DNA of 6,483 bases, taken from assembly GCA_002296225.1 (NCBI GenBank), contig DBHR01000096.1, forward strand, positions 1-6,483. The letters are read 5' to 3'. Source of the DNA: Acidobacteria bacterium UBA823. Lineage in GTDB: Bacteria; Acidobacteriota; Vicinamibacteria; Vicinamibacterales; UBA823. Positions 1 to 6,334 of this stretch are shown here, in pieces. Within the stretch, counting starts at the first letter, position 1. The number at the start of each line of letters is the position of its first letter. Below the pieces are notes generated by a model that ran no database searches, had not been told where the DNA came from, and saw only the letters and a list, made by a program, of their open reading frames with translations. The position numbers and the translations under genes were made by a program.

Positions 1-450
1 GATCGCAACCCGCTGCTGCTCACCGCCAGACAACTGCGATGGATAATGGTGGGCCCGCCCGACCAGTCCCATATCTTCAAGCAGTCTCTCCGCCTTCTTT
101 CGCCCGCCGGTCACACCGGCGATCTCAAGTGGCACGAGAATATTCTCGAAGGCTGTGAGTGAAGGGACCAGATGGAAGAACTGAAAAACAAACCCGATCT
201 GCGAGCCGCGCACGCCGGCCATAGCGTTCTCGTCAAGAGCGGTAATCTCAACACCGTTAATCAGAATCTCGCCAGTCGTCGGAGCGTCGAGACCTGCAAT
301 CAAGCCGAGCAGCGTCGACTTCCCGCTCCCCGATGGGCCCACGATCGAAACACACTGTCCCGATGGAATAGACAGATCCAGCGGATGCAGGATCGTGAGC
401 GGCTGGTCGCCGCTCATCACAGTCTTCGACACACCACGCAGTTCGATCAC
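1..450 (-). CDS. ABC transporter ATP-binding protein, LolD/YbbA/MacB type (C-terminus cut off by window edge)
   Basis: This is the ATPase subunit of an ABC transporter, which would hydrolyse ATP on the cytoplasmic face to drive a membrane partner. The first 150 residues are present. Walker A is GPSGSGKST (residues 38-46), the Q-loop is FVFQ (Q90), and the signature LSGGEQQRVAI lies at 140-150, right at the window edge. Walker B, the D-loop and the switch histidine lie outside. The EQQRVAI signature and the short insert after the Q-loop (FHLVPSLTAFENI) are typical of the LolD/MacB/YbbA group, which pairs with FtsX-type permeases. I chose the GTG at 450-448 because it overlaps the stop of the upstream esterase gene by 4 bp (GTGA) and has a GGAGGAAG stretch (468-461) 10 nt upstream. 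Adjacency to a TesA-like esterase favours YbbA. The permease would be expected just beyond position 1. The family is certain; the exact subfamily is inferred. Confidence 0.93.
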   Translation of the reverse strand, partial: MIELRGVSKTVMSGDQPLTILHPLDLSIPSGQCVSIVGPSGSGKSTLLGLIAGLDAPTTGEILINGVEITALDENAMAGVRGSQIGFVFQFFHLVPSLTAFENILVPLEIAGVTGGRKKAERLLEDMGLVGRAHHYPSQLSGGEQQRVAI

Positions 451-1184
451 GAAGTTGCGTCTTCCTCCAGCACCGATTCAAGGATCGACCATACCAGGTC
501 GGCGACCATGGCAGCACCTTTGTTGTTGGGGTGGATCCCATCGCTCTGATTCAACTCGGCGTGACCGGCCACGCCATTCAGCAGGAATGGCACGAAAGCA
601 ACGTCGTACACATCAGCCAACTCACGAAATGCATCTCGAAATTCTGTCGTGTAGGCCAAGCCAAGATTCGGCGGCGCCTCCATACCCGTCAATAGCACCC
701 TCACGCCACGGGCCTGGGCGCCCCTTATGATCTCGGCCAAGTTTACTTTCATCTCGGCCACGGCTAGTCCGCGTAGGCCGTCGTTAGCACCAAGAGCCAC
801 GACCAACACCCGCACGTCCCCGTCAAGGGACCACTCTAGGCGTCGGAGGCCGCCAGCCGTCGTGTCACCTGAAACGCCGGCGTTAACAATCTCGTGCGGG
901 TATCCCGCCTCCCTCAACACCGCCTGCAATCGGGCGGGAAATGCTTCTTCAGGCGCCAGCCCCAAACCACCCGTGAGGCTGTCACCGAGCACTACGATAC
1001 GCGGACCCTCTCCGTTTAGTTCCGGCCCAGCGCCAAATCGAATCGCGAGTGGGGGCTCCTGACCAGCCACCGGTGTAGTACTTCGCACCCGGTCTCCGCC
1101 ACAGGCCATCGCGGCTACCGCGACCCACAGGACGAGTGGCAGCACGACGTGCGCACCACGAGTGAGCCGCATTCTCAGTTGCAT
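447..1184 (-). CDS. GDSL/SGNH-hydrolase, TesA-like arylesterase / acyl-CoA thioesterase I, probable lipoprotein
   Basis: This is a serine esterase of the SGNH superfamily (245 aa), likely hydrolysing acyl esters or thioesters outside the cytoplasm. All four conserved blocks are visible: block I VLGDSLTGGLGL with nucleophile Ser69, block II GVSGDTT with oxyanion Gly106, block III ALGANDGLRGL with Asn134, and block V DGIHPNNKG with Asp215 and His218. The GANDGLRG string is characteristic of TesA-type members. The N-terminus has basic residues, a hydrophobic stretch (13-26) and AMAC at 25-28. This suggests a lipoprotein signal with Cys28, although the residue at -3 is Ala rather than the usual Leu. 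A low-complexity linker (about 29-60) precedes the fold, which fits a tethered enzyme. E. coli TesA has an ordinary signal peptide and no lipid anchor. The start is uncertain: neither Met1 nor Met5 (1172) has a convincing ribosome binding site. The 3' end overlaps the ABC ATPase start by 4 bp, so the two are probably translationally coupled. Confidence 0.92.
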   Translation of the reverse strand: MQLRMRLTRGAHVVLPLVLWVAVAAMACGGDRVRSTTPVAGQEPPLAIRFGAGPELNGEGPRIVVLGDSLTGGLGLAPEEAFPARLQAVLREAGYPHEIVNAGVSGDTTAGGLRRLEWSLDGDVRVLVVALGANDGLRGLAVAEMKVNLAEIIRGAQARGVRVLLTGMEAPPNLGLAYTTEFRDAFRELADVYDVAFVPFLLNGVAGHAELNQSDGIHPNNKGAAMVADLVWSILESVLEEDATS

Positions 1185-1235
1185 ACGATTAGCCGACTAG
1201 GAATATGCCGGAACGTCCGCCGACGGACTCACCCA

Positions 1236-1616
1236 TTATCCTACAGGTTCCGAACGCCAGCGGCGCCACAGCCACCCATAGACACCGATGTTGACACCCA
1301 GCACTATGGCACCCAGCGTGACTTGGGCTTCGCGCGTGAGGTCCACCGGATATAGTATTGGAAATAGATACTGTTGAATAAAGTCTCCCGAATAGCCTGT
1401 GCCTCCCGTCTGCGTCCGCAGCCAGGTCTCCAGCGGCGTCAACGGACAGACCGCACCCCGCCACTCAATCCCGATGCCCCAGAGGACGGCTGGTAAATGC
1501 ATCCACGCCAGCCTAGGCCACCAAAGCACGGACACGCCACCCAGCACCACAAAGAGTACAAACCCCATGTGCACGATGACCACGAGATCCGCGAGCAGTC
1601 CGTACGAGTTCGCCAC
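1236..1616 (-). CDS. DUF2784 family small inner-membrane protein
   Basis: This is a 126-residue membrane protein of the uncharacterised DUF2784 family; no biochemical function is established. Hydrophobic segments lie at about 7-33, 38-51 (amphipathic or membrane) and 97-117, and a basic RRW tail follows. Family hallmarks visible are LADLVVIVHMGFVLFVVLGG near the N-terminus, the RLAWMHLPAVLWG segment, the CPLTPLE motif (57-63), and GYSGDFIQQYLFPILYP (74-90). The length is normal, so the gene looks intact. The start is a GTG at 1616-1614, with a GGGG run (1628-1625) 8 nt upstream. An ATG two bases upstream is in another frame. The gene begins 20 bp after the stop of the M20 peptidase gene and ends 51 bp before the esterase start, so it probably belongs to the same minus-strand transcript. 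Its role relative to those neighbours is unknown. Confidence 0.88.
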   Translation of the reverse strand: MANSYGLLADLVVIVHMGFVLFVVLGGVSVLWWPRLAWMHLPAVLWGIGIEWRGAVCPLTPLETWLRTQTGGTGYSGDFIQQYLFPILYPVDLTREAQVTLGAIVLGVNIGVYGWLWRRWRSEPVG

Positions 1617-1636
1617 ATCAACCCCGCGACGATGGA

Positions 1637-2902
1637 TCAGCCGATCAAACGTACAATGGCGAAGGCAATCACCTTGGTGGCTCGTACAAGATCATCAATG
1701 CCACACCACTCGTCAGGTTGGTGGGCGATCTCCAGAACGCCGGGGCCGTAGGCCACGCACTGGTTGACCCGCGCCAGGCGTGCTACGTGTTTATGATCAT
1801 AAGTTCCTGGGCTAGCCACGAGTTCAGCCAAACCACCGGTCACATCGAGCACCGCCTCCTGCAGCGCAGTGACAAGTGGCGCGTCACTTGCAGTCTGGAC
1901 GGGATGGACAACGAGTCGATCCGATATCTCATATCGAAACCCCGGCACACGCGCCGCCACCCGTTCCAACAAGGCAAGCGCCTCTGCACGCGCAGCCTCG
2001 ACACCCTCCTCGATTAGGAACCGTCGATCGAACGTCGCCGTGCACCGGTCCGCAACGCACGGTGTCGGCCACACGGCGTCAGCTTGGCCGCCACTTAGTC
2101 CGTTCACGTTGATCGTGGGACGACGAGCGCCGTCAGGGACGACCGGCATCGCAGTCACACGCTGTAGGAGCGATGGCGCGAGCTCGTCGCGAACCGCGTC
2201 CAGAACGTGGCCCATCGACTCGATAGCGCTCTCACCAAGAAACGGCATACTGCCATGAGCGGTACGGCCGTAGGTGGTAACATCGAACCAGTAGACACCG
2301 CGGTGGCCAAGACAGATCCTCTCCACACCGAACGGTTCAGGAATGATGACGAAGTCCGTCCGATCCGCAGCGAGCCGGCCCTGTTCGGCCAGCCACGCGA
2401 CACCGGCCAGGCCTCCACTCTCCTCGTCGACGGTGCCACTCACCTCAACGGTGCCAGCCAGGTCAAGGCCGGCGCGCCGCACCGCTTCTGTTGCATAGAT
2501 CGCAGCCGCGAGACCGGCTTTCATATCAGCACTTCCACGGCCATATAAACGTCCATCGCGGACAATACCCCCGAAGGGATCCACGGTCCAGCCGCTGCCT
2601 GGTGGCACAACATCAAAGTGCCCATTTAGATGCAGCAGCGGTTGGTCGGCCCGTCCCTGGCGTCGACCGATGACGTTAACTCTCGGATGTGCCCGCGTAT
2701 GCTCGGGGCGGCCCGTCGCTGCCATATACTCGACGTCAAAGCCACATTCCTGCAGTCGCGAACCGATCGCCTGCGCGCAGTCCATGTAGGCCTCGCCAGG
2801 CGGATTGACGGTAGGAATACGGACCAGCGCGGCGGCAAAATCGACAAGTTCGTCCGCTGCCGCATCCACTTCACGAAGCACGAGGTCCATGTGCTGCACC
2901 AT
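1637..2902 (-). CDS. M20 family zinc metallopeptidase / deacylase (ArgE/DapE-like)
   Basis: This is a cytosolic di-metal hydrolase of the M20 family, which cleaves amide bonds in N-acyl amino acids or small peptides (ArgE, DapE and carboxypeptidase relatives). Numbered from the chosen start (421 aa), the metal and catalytic residues are His95 and Asp97 (LNGHFDVVPPG), bridging Asp126 (GRGSADMKAG), general base Glu160 and metal Glu161 (TVDEESGG), Glu189 (IPEPFG), and His394 (AHQPDEW). The lid/dimerisation domain carries GRTAHGS with His216. All expected ligands are present, so it should be active. The open frame extends upstream to 3049, but those residues lack family similarity and run antisense into the divergent gene. 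The ATG at 2902 has GGTGG (2915-2911) 8 nt upstream. The ATGs at 2908 and 2890 are alternatives. The general ArgE/DapE-like deacylase label is safe; no arg or lysine pathway gene is nearby, so a biosynthetic role is not supported. The position opposite a P1 hydrolase hints at peptide or acyl-amide catabolism. Confidence 0.9.
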   Translation of the reverse strand: MVQHMDLVLREVDAAADELVDFAAALVRIPTVNPPGEAYMDCAQAIGSRLQECGFDVEYMAATGRPEHTRAHPRVNVIGRRQGRADQPLLHLNGHFDVVPPGSGWTVDPFGGIVRDGRLYGRGSADMKAGLAAAIYATEAVRRAGLDLAGTVEVSGTVDEESGGLAGVAWLAEQGRLAADRTDFVIIPEPFGVERICLGHRGVYWFDVTTYGRTAHGSMPFLGESAIESMGHVLDAVRDELAPSLLQRVTAMPVVPDGARRPTINVNGLSGGQADAVWPTPCVADRCTATFDRRFLIEEGVEAARAEALALLERVAARVPGFRYEISDRLVVHPVQTASDAPLVTALQEAVLDVTGGLAELVASPGTYDHKHVARLARVNQCVAYGPGVLEIAHQPDEWCGIDDLVRATKVIAFAIVRLIG

Positions 2903-2910
2903 CGGCATAG

Positions 2911-2915
2911 CCACC
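2911..2915 (-). promoter_or_regulatory. Ribosome binding site that favours the 2902 start of the M20 gene
   Basis: On the minus strand GGTGG lies 8 nt before the ATG at 2902-2900, but only 2 nt before the ATG at 2908-2906. Spacing therefore favours the downstream ATG. The match to GGAGG is imperfect, so the choice is moderate. Confidence 0.5.
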
Positions 2916-2974
2916 GGATATTCTAACAGTGGGTTGACCTTCCTCAGCCTGATCCCTTCGAGTATCATCCAGAC

Positions 2975-2979
2975 AGAGG
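2975..2979 (+). promoter_or_regulatory. Ribosome binding site fixing the start of the P1 peptidase gene
   Basis: AGAGG lies 5 nt upstream of the ATG at 2985. No comparable site precedes the in-frame ATG at 3000 or the far-upstream opening of the frame at 2805. It also leaves a well-formed signal peptide at the N-terminus. Confidence 0.65.
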
Positions 2980-2984
2980 CCCTC

Positions 2985-4070
2985 ATGCGCATCGTCGAAA
3001 TGATTCCATCGACACGAATCAGTGTTCCGTTCCTGGCTGTGGTCTTCATCCTAATGCCCCTAACGGAGGCTCACGCCCAATCCGAACCAGCCCTGCGCGG
3101 GTTGACGGCGGTCGAGGGGGTGCGCGTCGGACATCACACCCTGGCCGACCGCCCAACTGGTTGCACGGTCGTTTTGACCGAAGGTGGTGCCGTTGCGGGC
3201 GTGGACGTGCGAGGTGGCGCACCGGGCACACGTGAGATTTCACTCCTCGACCCGGTGAACACAATCCAGAAAATCCACGGTATCGTGCTCGCCGGAGGCA
3301 GTGCCTTCGGGCTCGAAGCCGCGGCCGGCGTCATGCGGTACCTCGAAGAACGCGGTGTTGGCGTCGAAACCCGCACCACGCACGTCCCTATCGTGCCGGC
3401 CGCAATCCTCATGGACCTCGGATTTGGCGGCCCGATGAAAATCCGACCAACCGCCGACTGCGGTTATCGTGCGGCAATGGTAGCAACTACCGGCGCAATT
3501 GAAGAAGGCAACGTCGGTGCCGGTGCAGGTGCGACCATTGGAAAAATACGCGGCTCAGCCCGTGCGATGAAAGCTGGGATCGGTACTGCGTCCATCCGAC
3601 TGCAAAGCGGCCTCACCGTCGCGGCACTCGTTGCGGTGAATGCCGTAGGCGACGTCGTCGACCCAACGACGGGTCGTGTGGTCGCGGGTGTCCGGACCGA
3701 AGATGGGCTTGCGCTCGCCGATGCTAGGACGTTGCTACGGACCGGCGAAGTCATAGACGCTCGCGCTGGGGAGAACACGACGATCGGCATCGTGGCAACT
3801 AACGCCACCCTGACCCAAGCGCAAGCCACGAAGATGGCTCAGATGGCCCATGACGGCTACGCCCGCGCGATTGTGCCAGTGCATACCCCGTTCGACGGCG
3901 ACACAATCTTCGCCGTTGCGACTGGTACACTGGACAGTACAGACAACCTATTGACGATCGGCGCGCTCGCTGCAGAGGTCATGGCGGACGCGGTCCTCCG
4001 CGCGGCTACGCAGGCAACCAGCCTGGCCGGGTATCCCGCCGCCCGCGATCTTGACGGCTCGCGCCAGTGA
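2985..4070 (+). CDS. Secreted P1 family peptidase (DmpA/NylC-like N-terminal-nucleophile aminopeptidase/amidase)
   Basis: This 361-residue enzyme belongs to the P1 (peptidase S58, DmpA) family, whose members self-cleave into two chains and then hydrolyse N-terminal residues, D-amino acid esters, beta-peptides or, in NylC, nylon oligomers. Residues 1-31 form a Sec signal peptide: a basic start, hydrophobic 12-26, and an AHA cleavage site before Gln32. The mature enzyme should be periplasmic or secreted. Family blocks in order are GLTAVEGVRVGHHT, IHGIVLAGGSAFGLEAAAGV, VPIVPAAILMDLGFGG, EEGNVGAGAGATIGK, VAVNAVGDVVDP, ENTTIGIVATNA, and PVHTPFDGDTIFAVATG near the end. By homology self-cleavage should fall between Asn264 and Thr265, making Thr265 the nucleophile, as at the Asn-Thr site of NylC. 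Its stop overlaps the symporter start by 4 bp (GTGA), so the two are co-expressed. The frame opens earlier (2805), but that part is antisense to the M20 gene and not family-like. The true substrate is unknown. Confidence 0.92.
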   Translation: MRIVEMIPSTRISVPFLAVVFILMPLTEAHAQSEPALRGLTAVEGVRVGHHTLADRPTGCTVVLTEGGAVAGVDVRGGAPGTREISLLDPVNTIQKIHGIVLAGGSAFGLEAAAGVMRYLEERGVGVETRTTHVPIVPAAILMDLGFGGPMKIRPTADCGYRAAMVATTGAIEEGNVGAGAGATIGKIRGSARAMKAGIGTASIRLQSGLTVAALVAVNAVGDVVDPTTGRVVAGVRTEDGLALADARTLLRTGEVIDARAGENTTIGIVATNATLTQAQATKMAQMAHDGYARAIVPVHTPFDGDTIFAVATGTLDSTDNLLTIGALAAEVMADAVLRAATQATSLAGYPAARDLDGSRQ

Positions 4071-5473
4071 GCCTCCACCTCCCGGTCCTGCTCATCTATG
4101 CCGCCGGCCTAATCGGCGTAGGACTCTGGTACGCCCGTCGCGTCCGCGGCGCCAGAGACTTTTTTGTGGCCGGCCGGACGCTTGGGCCTGGCCTGCTCTT
4201 CTCAACGATGCTCGCCGCAAACATCGGCGCTGGCTCAACCGTCGGCGCGACCAGTCTCGGCTACAGCACCGGCTTCAGCGCCTGGTGGTGGGTCGGGTCG
4301 GCTGGCCTCGGTTCTATAGTGCTCGCGGGCTGGGTCGGGCCAAGCATCCGCGCAGTCGCTGCCCGACACGACCTACGGACGGTTGGCGATTTTCTGGAGT
4401 ACCGCTATGGCTCCGGCGTTCGCGCACTCGTCGCCACACTGCTGTGGTTTGGCACACTCGCCATCCTCGCGGCCCAGTTCATTGCGCTGGCCTGGGTGCT
4501 GAACGCGGCCATCGGCCTACCAAAGGCTATCGGCTGTCTCATCAGCGGGCTCGTCCTGACGATCTATTTTTCAGCGGGTGGTATCGCCTCCACGGCCCGT
4601 GTCAACCTCATTCAAGTCATAGTCTTGTTATTCGGCTTCGCGCTGGCGCTACCGCTGTCAGTGGATTCGGTCGGCGGTTGGAACACCGTAGTAGCTGGCA
4701 CGGCCGACGGTGAGTACTGGAACTTCTGGAGCGGCCGCAATAGCGGATGGATCTTAGTTCCGATGCTCGTACCAGCCTTCATCGTGTCGCCGGGCCTACT
4801 ACAGAAGGTCTATTGTGCCGCCGACGACCGGGCCGTCCGAATCGGCGTGGGCGCAAATGCCGTAGCCCTGCTGTTCTTCGCGTTCATCCCGCCGCTGCTC
4901 GGAGCGGTCACGCTGGCCGCACATCCTGGACTCGACAACCCCGACCTCGCACTTCCAACCCTTCTCATGCAATCGGTTCCGCCGGTTGTGGGCAGCCTAG
5001 GCCTAGTCGCGCTGTTTTCGGCTGAGCTGAGTTCGGCAGATGCTATTCTGTTTATGCTGGCGACCTCACTCAGCCAGGACCTCTACCGCCGGCACCTAGC
5101 ACCACATGCCGATGACGCGACCCTCCTGCGCGTTGCCCGATGGGCAGCGGCCGTTGGTGGTGCGCTGGGCGTCGCGCTGGCCCTGATAGCTGAATCGGTA
5201 GTCGATACGATGACGATCTTCTACACGTTGCTGAGCGTGAGCCTGTTCGTCCCAATTATGGCTGGCCTCTATCTTCGGTGGACCGACACGCCGGAGATTA
5301 TCACCGCAATTTTGGCCGGCGTCGCCGCGGTCCTAGGAACCCAACTGACAATGAGCACCACGTCGTTCGGAGTGCTCACCCCAGCCATGGTGGGACTACT
5401 CGTGTCAATGACTGCGGCGGGCGTCGTGGGAACCATCAGAACCCGGATGGGACAAAAGAGGAGTGAGACGTGA
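4067..5473 (+). CDS. Sodium:solute symporter (SSS family) permease
   Basis: This 468-residue inner-membrane transporter of the SSS family (relatives of PutP, PanF and vSGLT) couples solute uptake to a sodium gradient. The sequence is hydrophobic throughout, consistent with about 13 membrane helices. Hallmarks are RDFFVAGRTLGPG (30-42) after helix 1, the broken-helix segment ANIGAGSTVGATSLGY (51-66), YFSAGGIASTARVNLIQ (167-183), PGLLQKVYCAADDRAVRIG (242-260), and SAELSSADAILFMLATSLSQDLY (318-340). Ser322, Ser323 and Asp325 of that last segment fall where the sodium-2 site lies in vSGLT-type transporters. It starts at the GTG at 4067, sharing GTGA with the stop of the P1 peptidase gene, and ends in another GTGA overlap with the SDR gene. 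No strong ribosome binding site precedes the GTG, which suits translation by coupling. The family is certain; the substrate is not. Context suggests it imports the product of the upstream exported hydrolase, such as an amino acid or related carboxylate. Confidence 0.93.
   Translation: MSLHLPVLLIYAAGLIGVGLWYARRVRGARDFFVAGRTLGPGLLFSTMLAANIGAGSTVGATSLGYSTGFSAWWWVGSAGLGSIVLAGWVGPSIRAVAARHDLRTVGDFLEYRYGSGVRALVATLLWFGTLAILAAQFIALAWVLNAAIGLPKAIGCLISGLVLTIYFSAGGIASTARVNLIQVIVLLFGFALALPLSVDSVGGWNTVVAGTADGEYWNFWSGRNSGWILVPMLVPAFIVSPGLLQKVYCAADDRAVRIGVGANAVALLFFAFIPPLLGAVTLAAHPGLDNPDLALPTLLMQSVPPVVGSLGLVALFSAELSSADAILFMLATSLSQDLYRRHLAPHADDATLLRVARWAAAVGGALGVALALIAESVVDTMTIFYTLLSVSLFVPIMAGLYLRWTDTPEIITAILAGVAAVLGTQLTMSTTSFGVLTPAMVGLLVSMTAAGVVGTIRTRMGQKRSET
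5457..5463 (+). promoter_or_regulatory. Strong ribosome binding site inside the symporter 3' end
   Basis: AGAGGAG lies 6 nt before the GTG at 5470, within the last codons of the symporter gene. It supports the overlapping GTG start of the SDR gene. A second site, CGAGG (5476-5480), lies 7 nt before the in-frame ATG at 5488, so initiation at Met7 is also possible. Confidence 0.65.
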
Positions 5474-6267
5474 AACGAGGCACGCGGATGTTCGGACTGG
5501 AAAGCAAAGTCGCCGTCGTCGTTGGCGCCGCGTCGGGTATCGGTGAAGCAGTTGCGCTGGGATGCGCGCGGCACGGTGCGGCAGTGCATTGTCTCGATGT
5601 CAACGCCGACGGTGCGAACCGGGTAGCCAACACGGCGCGACGCGAGGGCCTGACCGCCGATGCCGCGACGCTTGATATCACCGATGCTGTGGCCGTGGAC
5701 GCAACCGTCGATCGGATCGTCCAGGCGCACGGCCGCCTTGATATTGCGATCTGCACCCCCAGCATTAACGTGCGCAAGCGGCTCCTCGACTACACGTCAG
5801 ACGAGTTCGACGCCGTTGTCGGGCTGAATCTCAAGGGCAGCTTTAACGTGCTCCGCGCGGCAGCCCGGCCAATGACGGCGCATGGCGGGGGCAGTATCAT
5901 TCTCTTCTCGTCGATCCGTTCGCAGGTGGTCGAACCAGGCCAGTCGGTATATGCCGCGACGAAGGCCGGCATCGTTCAGTTAGTACGCACGGCAGCGGCC
6001 GAGCTCGGCCCGTCCGGCATCAGAGTCAACGCAATCGCCCCGGGGATCGTCGAGACCCCGCTCACCGCTCCGATCAAAGCGAACGACGATTGGTACGCAG
6101 CCTACGCCTCGAAGAGTGTGTTCAGCCGCTGGGCACTACCCGGCGAAATGGTTGGCCCCGTAATCTTCCTAGCCTCCGACGCAGCCAGCTATGTGACAGG
6201 CACGGAACTCTTTGTCGACGGTGGCTGGACGGCCGCTGACGGCCGGTTCGTGCCACCGGGAATGTAA
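5470..6267 (+). CDS. Short-chain dehydrogenase/reductase (classical SDR), probably NAD-dependent
   Basis: This is a soluble Rossmann-fold oxidoreductase (265 aa, or 259 aa from the ATG at 5488) that would interconvert a hydroxyl and a carbonyl group. The cofactor motif is GAASGIGEA (19-27). Asp43 at the end of the second strand indicates a preference for NAD(H) over NADP(H). Asp69 (LDITD) is the usual adenine contact. The catalytic residues are Asn120 (LNLKG), Ser148 (FSSIRS), Tyr161 and Lys165 (YAATK). The PG motif region is NAIAPGIVETPL, and the C-terminal FVDGGWT is typical. The conserved NNAG block is replaced by CTPSINVRK (95-103). The NVRK tail with LLDYTSDEF resembles gluconate 5-dehydrogenase-like SDRs, though that alone does not assign a substrate. 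The 4-bp overlap with the symporter and the strong ribosome binding site point to co-expression, so it probably acts on the imported compound or a derivative. It is intact. Confidence 0.93.
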   Translation: MKRGTRMFGLESKVAVVVGAASGIGEAVALGCARHGAAVHCLDVNADGANRVANTARREGLTADAATLDITDAVAVDATVDRIVQAHGRLDIAICTPSINVRKRLLDYTSDEFDAVVGLNLKGSFNVLRAAARPMTAHGGGSIILFSSIRSQVVEPGQSVYAATKAGIVQLVRTAAAELGPSGIRVNAIAPGIVETPLTAPIKANDDWYAAYASKSVFSRWALPGEMVGPVIFLASDAASYVTGTELFVDGGWTAADGRFVPPGM

Positions 6268-6271
6268 GCTA

Positions 6272-6310
6272 AGTCTCAGGTCTTAGATGGTGATATCCAG
6301 ACCTGAGACT
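6272..6310. repeat. Perfect 12-bp inverted repeat, possible terminator or 5' leader hairpin
   Basis: The arms AGTCTCAGGTCT (6272-6283) and AGACCTGAGACT (6299-6310) are perfectly complementary around a 15-nt loop, starting 4 nt after the SDR stop. No T-run follows on either strand (the plus side continues CAAGATAATG), so it is not a textbook intrinsic terminator. It may protect the 3' end of the SDR mRNA, weaken read-through, or act as a leader hairpin or DNA operator for the next gene, whose chosen start is 24 nt downstream. The palindrome is seen directly; its role is inferred. Confidence 0.55.
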
Positions 6311-6334
6311 CAAGATAATGTAACTGGAGTGGCA

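Larger units (their letters stand above)
2903..2984. promoter_or_regulatory. Divergent intergenic spacer expected to hold both promoters
   Basis: This is the only gap between divergently transcribed units in the window (about 82 bp), so the promoters of the M20-led minus-strand genes and the P1-led plus-strand genes should lie here or just inside the gene starts. On the plus strand TTGACC (2934-2939) resembles a -35 box, but no good -10 lies 16-18 bp downstream; TATCAT at 2963-2968 is too far (23 bp). On the minus strand TAGAAT (2925-2920) resembles a -10 box, but would start transcription almost at the ribosome binding site. Neither is convincing, and I see no clear operator palindrome. Confidence 0.35.

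Noticed and set aside
1215..1228. Short hairpin GTCCG-CCGA-CGGAC just after the DUF2784 stop
   Set aside because: It has only a 5-bp stem and no T-run on the minus strand, so it is too weak to call a terminator between DUF2784 and the esterase.
2934..2968. Sigma-70 promoter made of TTGACC and TATCAT on the plus strand
   Set aside because: The 23-bp spacing is far outside the usual 16-18 bp, so I do not call it as a promoter.
2805..2984. Upstream extension of the P1 peptidase reading frame (60 extra codons)
   Set aside because: It lies antisense to the M20 gene, is rich in Ser/Thr/Arg with no family similarity, and would bury the signal peptide internally; the ATG at 2985 has its own ribosome binding site.
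2903..3049. N-terminal extension of the M20 frame up to 3049
   Set aside because: It would overlap the start and signal peptide of the divergent gene, and it has no M20 similarity; the family fold begins shortly after residue 1 of the 2902 start.
4051..4713. Long plus-strand open frame (220 codons) overlapping the symporter
   Set aside because: It is an Arg/Pro/Ser-rich shadow frame of the symporter coding region, with no recognisable motif; the symporter frame has clear family hallmarks throughout.
5269..5730. Minus-strand open frame opposite the symporter/SDR junction
   Set aside because: It is antisense to two well-supported genes and has no recognisable domain; GC-rich coding DNA commonly gives such shadows.
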